Below are positions 1 to 6,864 of a stretch of 7,010 bases of DNA, piece by piece. The position numbers were made by a program, and so were the translations under genes. This stretch comes from Pseudomonadota bacterium (lineage in GTDB: Bacteria > Pseudomonadota > Gammaproteobacteria > Pseudomonadales > Oceanobacteraceae). The notes beneath the pieces were generated by a model, which saw only the letters and a program-made list of their open reading frames with translations, was not told the DNA's origin and searched no databases. How positions within the stretch are numbered: the stretch's first letter is position 1; every line of letters starts with the position of its first letter. The stretch lies in the NCBI GenBank assembly GCA_023399105.1, contig JAEWQT010000127.1, forward strand, positions 1 through 7,010, in the 5' to 3' direction.

Positions 1-395
1 GGATGGAGCAGATTCCGTCCAAACTGGGCAAAACCCGCCCGGAAATTGCCGCGCTGTTGCCGGGGCAACCGTACGAAAAACACACCTTCAGTGGCATGCA
101 GAACACCGAGATTGCCAAAGCCGTGCAGCATACCCGCCGTAAGCAATGGCTGGTGGCCGGGCTGGAAAGCCATGTGTGCGTGTACCAGACGGTGTGCGAT
201 TTACTGCGCAGCCAGTACGAAGTGCATCTGGTCACTGACTGCATCAGCTCGCGGGTGCTGGCCAATAAAGAGCTTGCTATCCGTAAAATGGAAAAGCTGG
301 GGGCGCACTTAACCAGCATGGAACTGGCGCTGTTTGAATTGCAGAAAGTGGCCGACGGGCCGGAATTCAAACAGCTGATTCAGATTATTAAGTAA
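1..395 (+). CDS. Isochorismatase-family cysteine hydrolase, 3' part (5' end outside window)
   Basis: This is the C-terminal part, 130 visible residues, of an isochorismatase-fold hydrolase of the ISOC1/ISOC2 (YcaC-like) group. Members hydrolyse small amides or esters in the cytoplasm; the substrate here cannot be deduced. Visible residue 1 is the Met codon at position 3. The conserved lysine is in KHTFSG (visible K26), and the nucleophilic cysteine is in the GLESHVCVYQTVCDLL stretch (visible C59). It is followed by the typical VTDCISSR loop and the C-terminal LTSMELALFELQ helix. The ATG at position 3 is very probably internal: related proteins have a TEQYPKGLG-like segment here, and the N-terminal strand with the catalytic aspartate, roughly 50-70 residues, is missing. 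The frame stays open to the window edge. It ends with TAA just before a terminator, and lon converges on it from the other side. The family assignment is firm; the specific function is unknown. Confidence 0.85.
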   Translation, partial: MEQIPSKLGKTRPEIAALLPGQPYEKHTFSGMQNTEIAKAVQHTRRKQWLVAGLESHVCVYQTVCDLLRSQYEVHLVTDCISSRVLANKELAIRKMEKLGAHLTSMELALFELQKVADGPEFKQLIQIIK

Positions 396-401
396 GTTGT
401 C

Positions 402-425
402 CGGCGGTTTTTTCTGCCGTTTTTT
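402..425 (+). terminator. Rho-independent terminator after the isochorismatase-family gene
   Basis: A six-pair stem (402-407 with 414-419, one G-T wobble) closes a six-base loop and is followed by six T residues at 420-425. It begins seven bases after the TAA stop of the upstream gene. On the opposite strand the hairpin is not followed by a T-run, so it should act on the plus strand only. Confidence 0.7.
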
Positions 426-436
426 GCAAGATTTGA

Positions 437-458
437 GTGGTGTTCAGCCGAACACCAC
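437..458 (-). repeat. Perfect inverted repeat over the lon stop codon
   Basis: The arms GTGGTGTTC (437-445) and GAACACCAC (450-458) pair perfectly over nine bases around a four-base loop. The lon stop codon (444-446 on the minus strand) lies at the junction of one arm and the loop. On the minus strand the following bases are ACTCAAATCTTGC, so there is no U-tract and it is not a classical intrinsic terminator. It may protect the 3' end of the lon mRNA or help Rho-dependent ending; that role is inference. Confidence 0.6.
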
Positions 459-2825
459 ATCAAACACATCCTGATAATTTTCGGCGAAATGCGCAGTCAT
501 CCCTTTGCGGATATGGTCGGGCAGTTCGTCGTAATCACGCCGGTTCGCCTCTGGCAAAATCACTTCCATAATTTTTGAACGCCGCGCGGCAATCACTTTT
601 TCGCGGATACCGCCCACCGGTAAAACCTGCCCGGTCAGGGTGAGTTCGCCGGTCATCGCCAGCGGGCGTTTAATGCGCTTGTCCAGCATCAACGATACCA
701 GCGCGGTGGTCATGGTGACGCCGGCGCTGGGGCCATCTTTCGGAGTAGCACCTTCCGGGACGTGCAGGTGAATAAAGCGCTGGTCGAAAAAGGCCGCATC
801 GCCGCCAAATTGCCGGGCGTGGCCGGTGGCATAGCTATAGGCAATTTCCGCCGATTCTTTCATTACCTCGCCCAGCTTGCCGGTGAGTTTAAACCCCCGG
901 TTTTGCTGGTGCACCACCGCCGCTTCAATGGGCAGGGTAGCCCCGCCCATGGCGGTCCAGGCCAGCCCGGTTACTACGCCGACGCCGCGTAAAATACGCT
1001 CAGCACGGAACACCGGCGCGCCCAGGTAGGCCTGCAGGTCTTTCTGGCCGACGGTAATTTTCAGCGTCGGGTTGTCCAATAATTTCACCACCGCTTTGCG
1101 GGCAATTTGCTGCAGCAGTTTTTCCAGTTGGCGTACGCCCGATTCCCGCGCGTAGCCTTCGATTATGGCTTTTAAGGTGCTGTCGGCAATTTTTACCTGG
1201 GATTTTTTCAGCCCGTGGCGTTGTAATAGCCGTGGCCATAAATGGCTTTTGGCAATGGCCAGTTTTTCTTCGGTAATGTAGCCGGACAGGCGGATGGTAT
1301 CCATGCGGTCGAGCAGCGGCGCCGGAATGCTGTCGAGCTGGTTGGCGGTGCAGATAAACAGCACTTTGGATAAATCCACGCGCAAATCCAGATAATGGTC
1401 GAGAAATTCGCGGTTCTGTTCCGGGTCCAGCACTTCCAGCAGAGCTGAGGCCGGGTCGCCCTGATAGGACGAGCCGAGCTTGTCAATTTCATCCAGCATA
1501 ATCACCGGGTTGGCCACTTCCACGTCTTTTAAGGCCTGAATCAGCTTGCCGGGAAGGGCGCCAATATAAGTACGGCGGTGGCCTTTAATTTCGGCTTCGT
1601 CGCGCATACCGCCGACGCTGAAACGGTAAAATTTACGCCCCAGGGCATCGGCAATGGAACGGCCAATGGAGGTTTTACCAACCCCCGGCGGACCGACCAG
1701 CAGCATTATGGAGCCGGATATTTCCTGCTTAAAGGTACCAACGGCCAGAAACTCCAGAATACGGTCTTTCACGTCGTCCAGCCCGGCGTGGTGTTCGTTC
1801 AGCACCTCGCGTGCCTGCGCTAAATTAAAGGCATCGGTGGAGTAGATGCCCCAGGGAATGCTGGTGGCCCAGTCCAAATAATTGCGGGTAACGGCGTATT
1901 CGGCCGAGCCGGTTTCCAGCATCTGCAGTTTATGCAGTTCTTCATCAATGCGTTTTTGCGCGGCTTTCGGCAGTGTTTTGCCCTGCAGTCGCTGCATAAA
2001 TTCGTCGATTTCGGCGGTTTTATCGTCTTTGGCTAAGCCCAGTTCTTTCTGAATGGTTTTTAACTGCTGTTTCAGGAAAAACTCACGCTGATGCTTGTTA
2101 ATGTTGTCGTTAACGGTTTTGTTGATTTCCACCTGCAGGCGCGCCACTTCCACTTCTTTTTTCAGCAGCAGCAAGACTTTTTCCATGCGCTTCTGCAGCG
2201 GAATGGTTTCCAGAATTTCCTGCAGCGCCGGGCCTTCGGCGGTGGTGATGGCGGCGGCAAAATCGGTTAACGGCGACGGGTCGTTAGGGCTGAAACGGTT
2301 TAAATAATGTTTCAGCTCTTCAGAATACAGCGGATTAATGCTCACCAGTTCTTTGATGGCGTTAATAACCGCCATGGCGTAAGCCTTGATTTCATCGGTA
2401 AAGTCACCGCTATGACGCGGGTAATGCACCCGGGCCACCAAGGGCGTTTTAGCGCTTAACCATTCCAGTACCTGATAGCGGCGCACGCCCTGGGCAATAA
2501 ACTGGATGCGGCCATCTTCGGCCTGCACATGATGGATGCGCACCACACACCCCATTAACGGGATGCGGTCGGTGGTGGGGATTTCATCGGTTAATTTATC
2601 GTCAACAAAGGCCAGCCCCAGCAATTTGTGGTCGGTGTTGGCCACCCGGCGCAGGGTTTCGCCCCAGAGTTTTTCATCCACAATCACCGGCTGTACCTGA
2701 GCCGGGAAAAACGGCCGGCCATTCACCGGCAGAATGTTCAGCTGCCCGGGCAATATTTCGTTGGCCAGTGCCACCCCGGAGGGGGTTTCTTCACGGCCGA
2801 TGTATTCGTGTTCCTGATCCGACAT
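444..2825 (-). CDS. lon: ATP-dependent Lon-family protease (divergent N-domain type)
   Basis: This encodes a complete 793-residue LonA-type protease; E. coli Lon has 784. It would form a cytoplasmic ring that unfolds and degrades damaged or regulatory proteins using ATP. The order is an N-terminal substrate-binding domain (about 28-220), a coiled-coil-rich segment (about 210-300), an AAA+ module and a C-terminal serine protease domain. Walker A is GPPGVGKT (378-385), Walker B is VIMLDEID (441-448), sensor 1 is N495, an arginine-finger candidate is R507, and sensor 2 is R565. The catalytic dyad is S700 in DGPSAG and K743 in GGIREK, 43 residues apart as in E. coli (679/722). The N-domain begins LNILPVNGRPFFPAQVQPV instead of the usual LPLRDVVVYP type. 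From memory this resembles the second Lon of pseudomonads (AsrA, PA0779), so a standard lon may exist elsewhere in the genome. The start is supported by GGAA nine bases upstream and a heat-shock-like promoter just before it. Confidence 0.95.
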   Translation of the reverse strand: MSDQEHEYIGREETPSGVALANEILPGQLNILPVNGRPFFPAQVQPVIVDEKLWGETLRRVANTDHKLLGLAFVDDKLTDEIPTTDRIPLMGCVVRIHHVQAEDGRIQFIAQGVRRYQVLEWLSAKTPLVARVHYPRHSGDFTDEIKAYAMAVINAIKELVSINPLYSEELKHYLNRFSPNDPSPLTDFAAAITTAEGPALQEILETIPLQKRMEKVLLLLKKEVEVARLQVEINKTVNDNINKHQREFFLKQQLKTIQKELGLAKDDKTAEIDEFMQRLQGKTLPKAAQKRIDEELHKLQMLETGSAEYAVTRNYLDWATSIPWGIYSTDAFNLAQAREVLNEHHAGLDDVKDRILEFLAVGTFKQEISGSIMLLVGPPGVGKTSIGRSIADALGRKFYRFSVGGMRDEAEIKGHRRTYIGALPGKLIQALKDVEVANPVIMLDEIDKLGSSYQGDPASALLEVLDPEQNREFLDHYLDLRVDLSKVLFICTANQLDSIPAPLLDRMDTIRLSGYITEEKLAIAKSHLWPRLLQRHGLKKSQVKIADSTLKAIIEGYARESGVRQLEKLLQQIARKAVVKLLDNPTLKITVGQKDLQAYLGAPVFRAERILRGVGVVTGLAWTAMGGATLPIEAAVVHQQNRGFKLTGKLGEVMKESAEIAYSYATGHARQFGGDAAFFDQRFIHLHVPEGATPKDGPSAGVTMTTALVSLMLDKRIKRPLAMTGELTLTGQVLPVGGIREKVIAARRSKIMEVILPEANRRDYDELPDHIRKGMTAHFAENYQDVFDVVFG

Positions 2826-2853
2826 GATTCACGTTCCATTAGGGATTGCTGGC

Positions 2854-2884
2854 TATATGAGGGCGGTGCCGCCGGCTTTTCAAG
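2854..2884 (-). promoter_or_regulatory. Candidate sigma-32 (heat-shock) promoter of the lon-family gene
   Basis: On the minus strand, CTTGAAA (2884-2878) is followed after 15 bases by CCTCATATA (2862-2854). The E. coli sigma-32 consensus is CTTGAAA, a spacer of about 13-15 bases, and CCCCATNTA, so the -35 is perfect and the -10 has one mismatch. Transcription would start near 2846, giving a leader of about 20 bases before the lon ATG. TTGAAA and CATATA, 18 bases apart, could also serve a housekeeping sigma factor. The spacer contains a small inverted repeat, GGCGG/CCGCC (2862-2873), of unknown meaning. Heat-shock control is known for Lon in general; its use here is inferred from the match. 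Confidence 0.6.
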
Positions 2885-3004
2885 GCGTTGCTGTTGCAGC
2901 GGTGGAACAGAGTGGGGCAGAGAATGGCTTGCATCATGGTTCAGGGTGGCAAAATCTTTTAAACTGCCCGCCTTTACGATGACCTGTATAAGCGGAACGC
3001 CTTC

Positions 3005-4366
3005 ATGAAACAAACCAAAATCCTGCTGCCCGAAACCGATATCCCGAAACAGTGGTACAACGTGGCGGCCGATCTGAAAAATCCGCCGGCGCCGTCACTG
3101 GGCCCGGATGGTAAGCCGCTGGATGGTTCTGCGATGTCGGCCATTTTTGCCGACAATATCATTGAGCAGGAAGTCTCGCTGCAGCGCTGGATTGATATTC
3201 CGGAGCCGGTGCGTGAGATTTACCAGCAATGGCGCCCGACGCCGATGTTCCGCGCCCACCGCCTGGAAGAAGCGCTGGGAACGCCGTGCAAAATTTACTA
3301 CAAGTACGAAGGCATCAGCGCCGCCGGTTCGCACAAACTGACCTCGGCTATTGCGCAGGCCTATTACAACAAACAAGCCGGTATTACGCGCTTAACCACC
3401 GAAACCGGTGCCGGCCAATGGGGTTCTTCGCTGTCGCTGGCCGGCCAGATGTTTGGCATTGATGTGCGCGTGTACATGGTAAAAGTGAGTTTCGACCAGA
3501 AGCCGTTCCGCCGCTCGATGATGCAGACCTGGGGTGGGGAAGTGATTGCCAGCCCGAGTAATCTTACCGAAGCTGGCCGTAAGATTCTGGCCGCCGACCC
3601 CAATAACCAGGGCTCACTGGGCATTGCCATTTCCGAAGCGGTGGAAGAAGCCGCCAGTCGCGCCGACACCAAATACGCCCTGGGTTCGGTGCTGAACCAT
3701 GTGCTGTTGCACCAGACTGTGATTGGCCTGGAAGCGAAAAAGCAATTTGCGCTGGTGGGTGATTACCCGGATATGATTTTTGCCCCATGTGGCGGCGGTT
3801 CCAACTTTGGTGGCGCGGCGTTCCCGTTCTACGCCGACGAAGCGGCCGGTGGCAAAAAAGTGCGTCTGGTGGCGGTTGAACCGACATCCTGCCCGAGCTT
3901 AACCCGTGGTCACTACGCCTACGATTTCGGTGATACCGAAGGCCTGACCCCGCTGATGCTGCAATACACCCTTGGCCACGACTTTATGCCGCCGGGCATT
4001 CACGCTGGTGGTTTGCGTTACCACGGTGCTTCTACGCTGGTGTCGCAGATGTACCACGAAAAACTGATCGAAGCGGTGGCGGTACCGCAGGTCGCGACCT
4101 TCCAGGCCGGTGTGCAGTTTGCCCGCACTGAAGGCATTATCCCGGCACCGGAATCCAACCACGCCATTCGTGCCTGTATCGATGAAGCACTGCGTTGCAA
4201 GGAGACTGGCGAGGCCAAGACGCTGTTCTTCAACCTTTCCGGTCATGGTCATTTCGATATGGTGTCGTACGACAAGTATCTGAATAACCAGCTGGAAGAC
4301 TACGAGTACCCGCAGGCGGAGATTGATGCAGCGCTGGAGCGTTTACCGAAGGTGAAGGGCGCTTAA
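3005..4366 (+). CDS. trpB2: TrpB2-type tryptophan synthase beta chain (standalone, PLP-dependent)
   Basis: This encodes a 453-residue fold-type II PLP enzyme of the TrpB2 subgroup, which condenses indole with L-serine to tryptophan. TrpB2 proteins generally do not form the tight complex with TrpA, and some may salvage indole or act on other substrates. The long N-terminal extension (residues 1-75) and the RPTPMFRAHRLEEALG segment are typical of TrpB2 and make it longer than canonical TrpB (about 400). The PLP lysine is K111 in AAGSHKLTSA, the catalytic glutamate is E133 in TTETGAGQWG (Trp where canonical TrpB has His), the phosphate loop is GGGSN (263-267), and the C-terminal SGHGHFD lies at 412-418. 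The asparagine usually found two residues after the PLP lysine is Thr here (T113). No trpA or other trp gene is adjacent. The start has GGAA at good spacing. Expression appears independent: lon diverges on the left, and a hairpin follows the stop. Confidence 0.93.
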   Translation: MKQTKILLPETDIPKQWYNVAADLKNPPAPSLGPDGKPLDGSAMSAIFADNIIEQEVSLQRWIDIPEPVREIYQQWRPTPMFRAHRLEEALGTPCKIYYKYEGISAAGSHKLTSAIAQAYYNKQAGITRLTTETGAGQWGSSLSLAGQMFGIDVRVYMVKVSFDQKPFRRSMMQTWGGEVIASPSNLTEAGRKILAADPNNQGSLGIAISEAVEEAASRADTKYALGSVLNHVLLHQTVIGLEAKKQFALVGDYPDMIFAPCGGGSNFGGAAFPFYADEAAGGKKVRLVAVEPTSCPSLTRGHYAYDFGDTEGLTPLMLQYTLGHDFMPPGIHAGGLRYHGASTLVSQMYHEKLIEAVAVPQVATFQAGVQFARTEGIIPAPESNHAIRACIDEALRCKETGEAKTLFFNLSGHGHFDMVSYDKYLNNQLEDYEYPQAEIDAALERLPKVKGA

Positions 4367-4382
4367 CAGCGCATGCTGTACG

Positions 4383-4402
4383 CCAGCCCAACGGGCTGGT
4401 TT
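4383..4402 (+). terminator. Probable terminator after trpB2
   Basis: A perfect seven-pair stem, CCAGCCC (4383-4389) with GGGCTGG (4393-4399), closes a three-base loop. It starts 17 bases after the trpB2 stop. Only TTT follows, so as an intrinsic terminator it is weak. It is the first of a series of hairpins in this convergent gap. Confidence 0.45.
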
Positions 4403-4417
4403 AGCCGTCACTGCGTG

Positions 4418-4525
4418 GCAGCTTGTGCTGCAGGCCAGCCTTGCCGGCTGGTACAGCCGCCGCTGCCGCGGCTGGCCTATTGCGGGCTGCGCCCGCGGAC
4501 TATGCAAGGGGAGGTATCCCCTTGC
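4418..4525. repeat. Cluster of successive inverted repeats between converging genes
   Basis: Besides the hairpin at 4383-4399, this gap holds four more inverted repeats. They are GCAGC/GCTGC (4418-4431), GGCCAGCC/GGCTGGCC (4433-4440 and 4470-4477, enclosing a smaller CCAGCC/GGCTGG hairpin at 4435-4451), GCGGGC/GCCCGC (4482-4496), and a nine-pair GCAAGGGGA/TCCCCTTGC with a four-base loop (4504-4525). The 192-base gap holds no convincing gene: open frames across it lack a ribosome binding site and run antisense into rsuA. It may act as a two-way transcription barrier between trpB2 and rsuA, or be a REP/BIME-like repetitive element. No T-run follows any of the arms on either strand. Confidence 0.65.
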
Positions 4526-4558
4526 CAAACTTCGCGCTGGCATCCGTCATGTCAGCCG

Positions 4559-5266
4559 TCAGCCAACGGCGATAGCCCGGGCGATTTCTTCTTCCGTCAA
4601 CGGCCGGTACTCACCCACGGCCAGGTCAGCGGGCAGTTCCAGCCCACCCATACTTTCGCGGTGCAGTTTTTCCACATGGTTGCCCAGCGCGGCAAACATG
4701 CGCTTAACCTGGTGGTAACGACCCTCGTGGATGGTCACCAGCACTTCGCGCGGGGTAATGCGCTGCAGCTGTGCCGGTAAGGTGGGGGTGTCGTCATCTT
4801 CCAGCAGAATGCCGCGCTCAAAACGCAATTCGGCTTCGTCGCACAGGTCTTCGGCCAGCCAGGCACGGTATACCTTGGGTTTGTGGCGTTTGGGCGAGGT
4901 GAGAATGTGCGACCACTGGCCGTCGTCGGTAATCAGCAGCAGGCCGGTGGTGTCAACGTCCAGGCGACCGACGGTGTGCAGGTCGCGGGGTTTGTTGATG
5001 CCTTCCAGCAGGTCGAACACCAGCGGGTGGGTGCTGTCGCGGTGGGTGCACACATAACCGGTCGGTTTGTTCATGATGATGTAACGGAACCCGTTTTCCA
5101 GCGTCAGAGCCTCCCCATCGAGGGTTACCACATCGGTGTCGGCAATTTTAACGGCGGCGGTTTTGGGCTTATCGCCGTTCACCAGCACCCGGCCTTGTTT
5201 AACGGCTTTGGTGGCCAGCGAGCGGGTGAGGTCGGTGGTGTCAGCAAGGAATTTATCGAGACGCAT
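4559..5266 (-). CDS. rsuA: 16S rRNA pseudouridine(516) synthase RsuA
   Basis: This encodes a 235-residue RsuA (E. coli 231), which converts uridine 516 of 16S rRNA to pseudouridine during 30S assembly. An S4 RNA-binding domain covers residues 1-45 (MRLDKFLADTTDLTRSLATK, then GRVLVNGDK). The catalytic core has the RYIIMNKPTGYVC motif (61-73), the catalytic aspartate D103 in GRLDVDTTGLLL, TDDGQWSHILTSP, and the EGRYHQVKRMFAALGNHV block (181-198). The C-terminus VGEYRPLTEEEIA is almost identical to what I recall of E. coli RsuA. The frame is open to 5332, but the start is placed at 5266: the family begins MRLDKF, and GGAA sits six bases upstream of this ATG. The gene diverges from rimO and converges on trpB2. 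The other RsuA/RluB/E/F members are less likely given the length and the motif identity. Confidence 0.93.
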   Translation of the reverse strand: MRLDKFLADTTDLTRSLATKAVKQGRVLVNGDKPKTAAVKIADTDVVTLDGEALTLENGFRYIIMNKPTGYVCTHRDSTHPLVFDLLEGINKPRDLHTVGRLDVDTTGLLLITDDGQWSHILTSPKRHKPKVYRAWLAEDLCDEAELRFERGILLEDDDTPTLPAQLQRITPREVLVTIHEGRYHQVKRMFAALGNHVEKLHRESMGGLELPADLAVGEYRPLTEEEIARAIAVG

Positions 5267-5296
5267 GGCAGGTTCCGGCGGCTGGGAAAGGCGCGC

Positions 5297-5305
5297 ATGG
5301 TAGCA
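5297..5305 (-). promoter_or_regulatory. Possible extended -10 element for rsuA
   Basis: On the minus strand TGC followed by TACCAT (5305-5297) has the form of an extended -10 box, with four of six bases matching TATAAT. It lies about 30 bases before the rsuA start. No good -35 is present at the right distance, so support is weak. Confidence 0.25.
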
Positions 5306-5323
5306 CATTGCCTGGTGTTGCGT

Positions 5324-5353
5324 CTGGCGCATGGGCAGCCGCCTCTGTACAAT
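5324..5353 (+). promoter_or_regulatory. Possible promoter for rimO
   Basis: TACAAT (5348-5353) matches five of six bases of a sigma-70 -10 box and lies about 70 bases before the rimO start. The best spaced upstream hexamer, CTGGCG (5324-5329, 18-base spacer), is a poor -35. The leader would contain a GC-rich inverted repeat, GCCGG/CCGGC (5380-5396), ending some 15 bases before the ribosome binding site. Confidence 0.3.
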
Positions 5354-5423
5354 TCGCGCCCAATTCTGTGTTCAGGCCAGCCGGCATCAGACCGGCGGCT
5401 GTTATCTTCCGTGAGGCTCTTGT

Positions 5424-6764
5424 ATGTCCAGTGGTAAAGTCGGTTTTGTGTCCCTCGGCTGCCCGAAAGCGTTGGTTGATTCAGAAAAAATTCTGACTCA
5501 GCTGCGCCTCGACGGTTATGAGGTGGTGAACAGCTACGACAACGCCGATGTGGTGGTGGTGAATACCTGTGGCTTTATCGATGCCGCCAAACAGGAATCG
5601 CTGGATGCCATTAAAGAAGCCATGACCGAGAACGGCAAAGTGATCGTTACCGGCTGCATGGGCAAGGGCAAAGACGCCGAAACCATTAAAGAACTGAACC
5701 CTGGCATTCTGGCCATTACCGGCCCGCAGGCCTACGAAGAAGTGATGACCGCGGTGCATGAATGGGTGCCGCCGGTGGATAAAGAACACAATCCCTTTAT
5801 TGACCTGGTGCCGGTGCCGCCTGAAGGCGTGAAGCTGACCCCGCGCCATTATTCCTACCTGAAAATTTCCGAAGGCTGTAACCACAGCTGCACCTTCTGC
5901 ATTATTCCGGATATGCGCGGCAAGCACGTCAGTCGCCCCATTGGTGACGTGCTGGACGAAGCCAAGCGTTTAGTGGCCGCCGGTACCAAAGAACTGCTGG
6001 TGATTTCGCAGGATACGTCTGCGTATGGCGTGGATATGAAATACCGCACCGGGTTCTGGGACGGTAAGCCGGTGAAAACCAAGCTGTACGATCTGTGCAA
6101 AGAGCTGGGCGACATGGGCGTGTGGGTGCGTCTGCACTATGTCTACCCGTATCCGAGTGTGGATGACATTCTGCCGTTAATGGCCGAGGGCAAAATCCTG
6201 CCGTATCTGGATATTCCGTTCCAGCACGCCAGCCCGCGCATTCTGAAGCTGATGAAGCGCCCGGCGCACGCCGAAAATACGCTCGAACGCATTAAAAAAT
6301 GGCGCGAGCTGGTGCCGCAACTGGTGATCCGTTCCACCTTTGTGGTCGGTTTCCCCGGTGAAACCGAAGAAGATTTCCAGCTGCTGCTGGACTGGCTGGA
6401 AGAAGCCGAACTCGACCGCGTTGGCTGCTTTAAATACAGCCCGGTGGAAGGTGCCAAAGCCAACGATCTGCCGGATCATGTACCGGAAGCCATTCAGCAG
6501 GAACGCTTCGACCGCTTTATGCAGGCGCAGCAAGCTATCAGCGCGCGTAAACTGCAGCGTAAAATCGGCACCCGTATAACCGTGCTGATTGATGAAGTGG
6601 ACGAAGAAGGCGCGGTCGCCCGCTCTCCGGCCGATGCGCCGAACATCGACGGTATGGTGTACCTGAACGATTTCTTCGACTGCCAGCCGGGCGATTTTGT
6701 TGAAGTGGAAATTGAACATGCCGACGAGTACGACCTGTGGGCGTCGCCGGTTAATGGTGCTTGA
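5424..6764 (+). CDS. rimO: Ribosomal protein S12 methylthiotransferase RimO
   Basis: This encodes a 446-residue RimO (E. coli 441), a radical-SAM enzyme that adds a methylthio group to the conserved aspartate (Asp88 in E. coli) of ribosomal protein S12. The N-terminal UPF0004 domain binds one 4Fe-4S cluster through C13 ([13 protein letters not shown]), C49 (NTCGF) and C78 (TGCMGKG). The radical-SAM core binds the second cluster through C152, C156 and C159 in [18 protein letters not shown]. The [15 protein letters not shown] (266-280) and [12 protein letters not shown] (307-318) segments follow. A TRAM domain covers about 380-443. The [11 protein letters not shown] segment and the [10 protein letters not shown] pattern distinguish RimO from the tRNA enzyme MiaB. 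The start is supported by GAGG seven bases upstream. The gene diverges from rsuA and ends in a strong terminator. The stop codon lies in the first copy of a triple heptamer repeat. Confidence 0.96.
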   Translation: MSSGKVGFVSLGCPKALVDSEKILTQLRLDGYEVVNSYDNADVVVVNTCGFIDAAKQESLDAIKEAMTENGKVIVTGCMGKGKDAETIKELNPGILAITGPQAYEEVMTAVHEWVPPVDKEHNPFIDLVPVPPEGVKLTPRHYSYLKISEGCNHSCTFCIIPDMRGKHVSRPIGDVLDEAKRLVAAGTKELLVISQDTSAYGVDMKYRTGFWDGKPVKTKLYDLCKELGDMGVWVRLHYVYPYPSVDDILPLMAEGKILPYLDIPFQHASPRILKLMKRPAHAENTLERIKKWRELVPQLVIRSTFVVGFPGETEEDFQLLLDWLEEAELDRVGCFKYSPVEGAKANDLPDHVPEAIQQERFDRFMQAQQAISARKLQRKIGTRITVLIDEVDEEGAVARSPADAPNIDGMVYLNDFFDCQPGDFVEVEIEHADEYDLWASPVNGA

Positions 6765-6779
6765 GGCTTGAGGCTTGAG
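6759..6779 (+). repeat. Triple tandem heptamer GCTTGAG over the rimO stop
   Basis: Three exact head-to-tail copies of GCTTGAG start at 6759, 6766 and 6773. The first copy supplies the last rimO codon and its TGA stop. Because seven is not a multiple of three, the three copies place a TGA in each of the three forward frames. Confidence 0.9.
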
Positions 6780-6786
6780 TGTATTT

Positions 6787-6814
6787 TAAAGTCCCTTAAT
6801 TGGGACTTTATTTT
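6787..6814 (+). terminator. Rho-independent terminator of rimO
   Basis: A perfect nine-pair stem, TAAAGTCCC (6787-6795) with GGGACTTTA (6802-6810), closes a six-base loop and is followed by TTTT, then GCC and TTTTT. It starts 22 bases after the rimO stop. The loop and stem are nearly symmetrical, but the strand after the hairpin in the reverse direction (AAAATAC) lacks a T-run. Confidence 0.85.
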
Positions 6815-6827
6815 GCCTTTTTGTTAT

Positions 6828-6851
6828 TAAAGTCCGCTTTTGGTTACTTTA
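6828..6851 (+). repeat. Degenerate second copy of the rimO terminator hairpin
   Basis: TTAAAGTCC recurs at 6827-6835, 41 bases after the copy at 6786-6794, and ACTTTA recurs at 6846-6851, also exactly 41 bases after 6805-6810. Over 28 aligned positions about 20 match. TAAAGT and ACTTTA can still pair as a six-base stem with a 12-base loop. It looks like a decayed tandem duplicate of the terminator. Confidence 0.5.
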
Positions 6852-6864
6852 TAGGTTGTTGACT

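Noticed and set aside
2987..2992. TATAAG as the -10 box of trpB2
   Set aside because: It would start transcription after the ribosome binding site and only about six bases before the ATG, and no -35 stands at the right distance.
3005..4366. Canonical TrpB (TrpA partner)
   Set aside because: The long N-terminal extension, 453-residue length and GAGQWG in place of GAGQHG identify TrpB2; trpA is not adjacent.
4373..4780. Plus-strand open frames of 97 and 135 codons across the hairpin gap and into rsuA
   Set aside because: They run antisense to the conserved rsuA coding sequence, have no ribosome binding site, and show no recognisable protein pattern.
5267..5332. Upstream start of rsuA at 5332 (22 extra residues)
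   Set aside because: RsuA proteins begin MRLDKF, and a ribosome binding site precedes the ATG at 5266; the extra segment has no family similarity.
5481..5927. Minus-strand frames of 148 and 180 codons inside rimO (5481-5927 and 6177-6719)
   Set aside because: They are opposite a strongly conserved gene and have histidine- and phenylalanine-rich shadow composition typical of antisense reading of GC-rich codons.
6759..6779. Tandem repeat as a CRISPR or attachment site
   Set aside because: The units are seven bases with no spacers, and no integrase or matching second copy is visible in the window.
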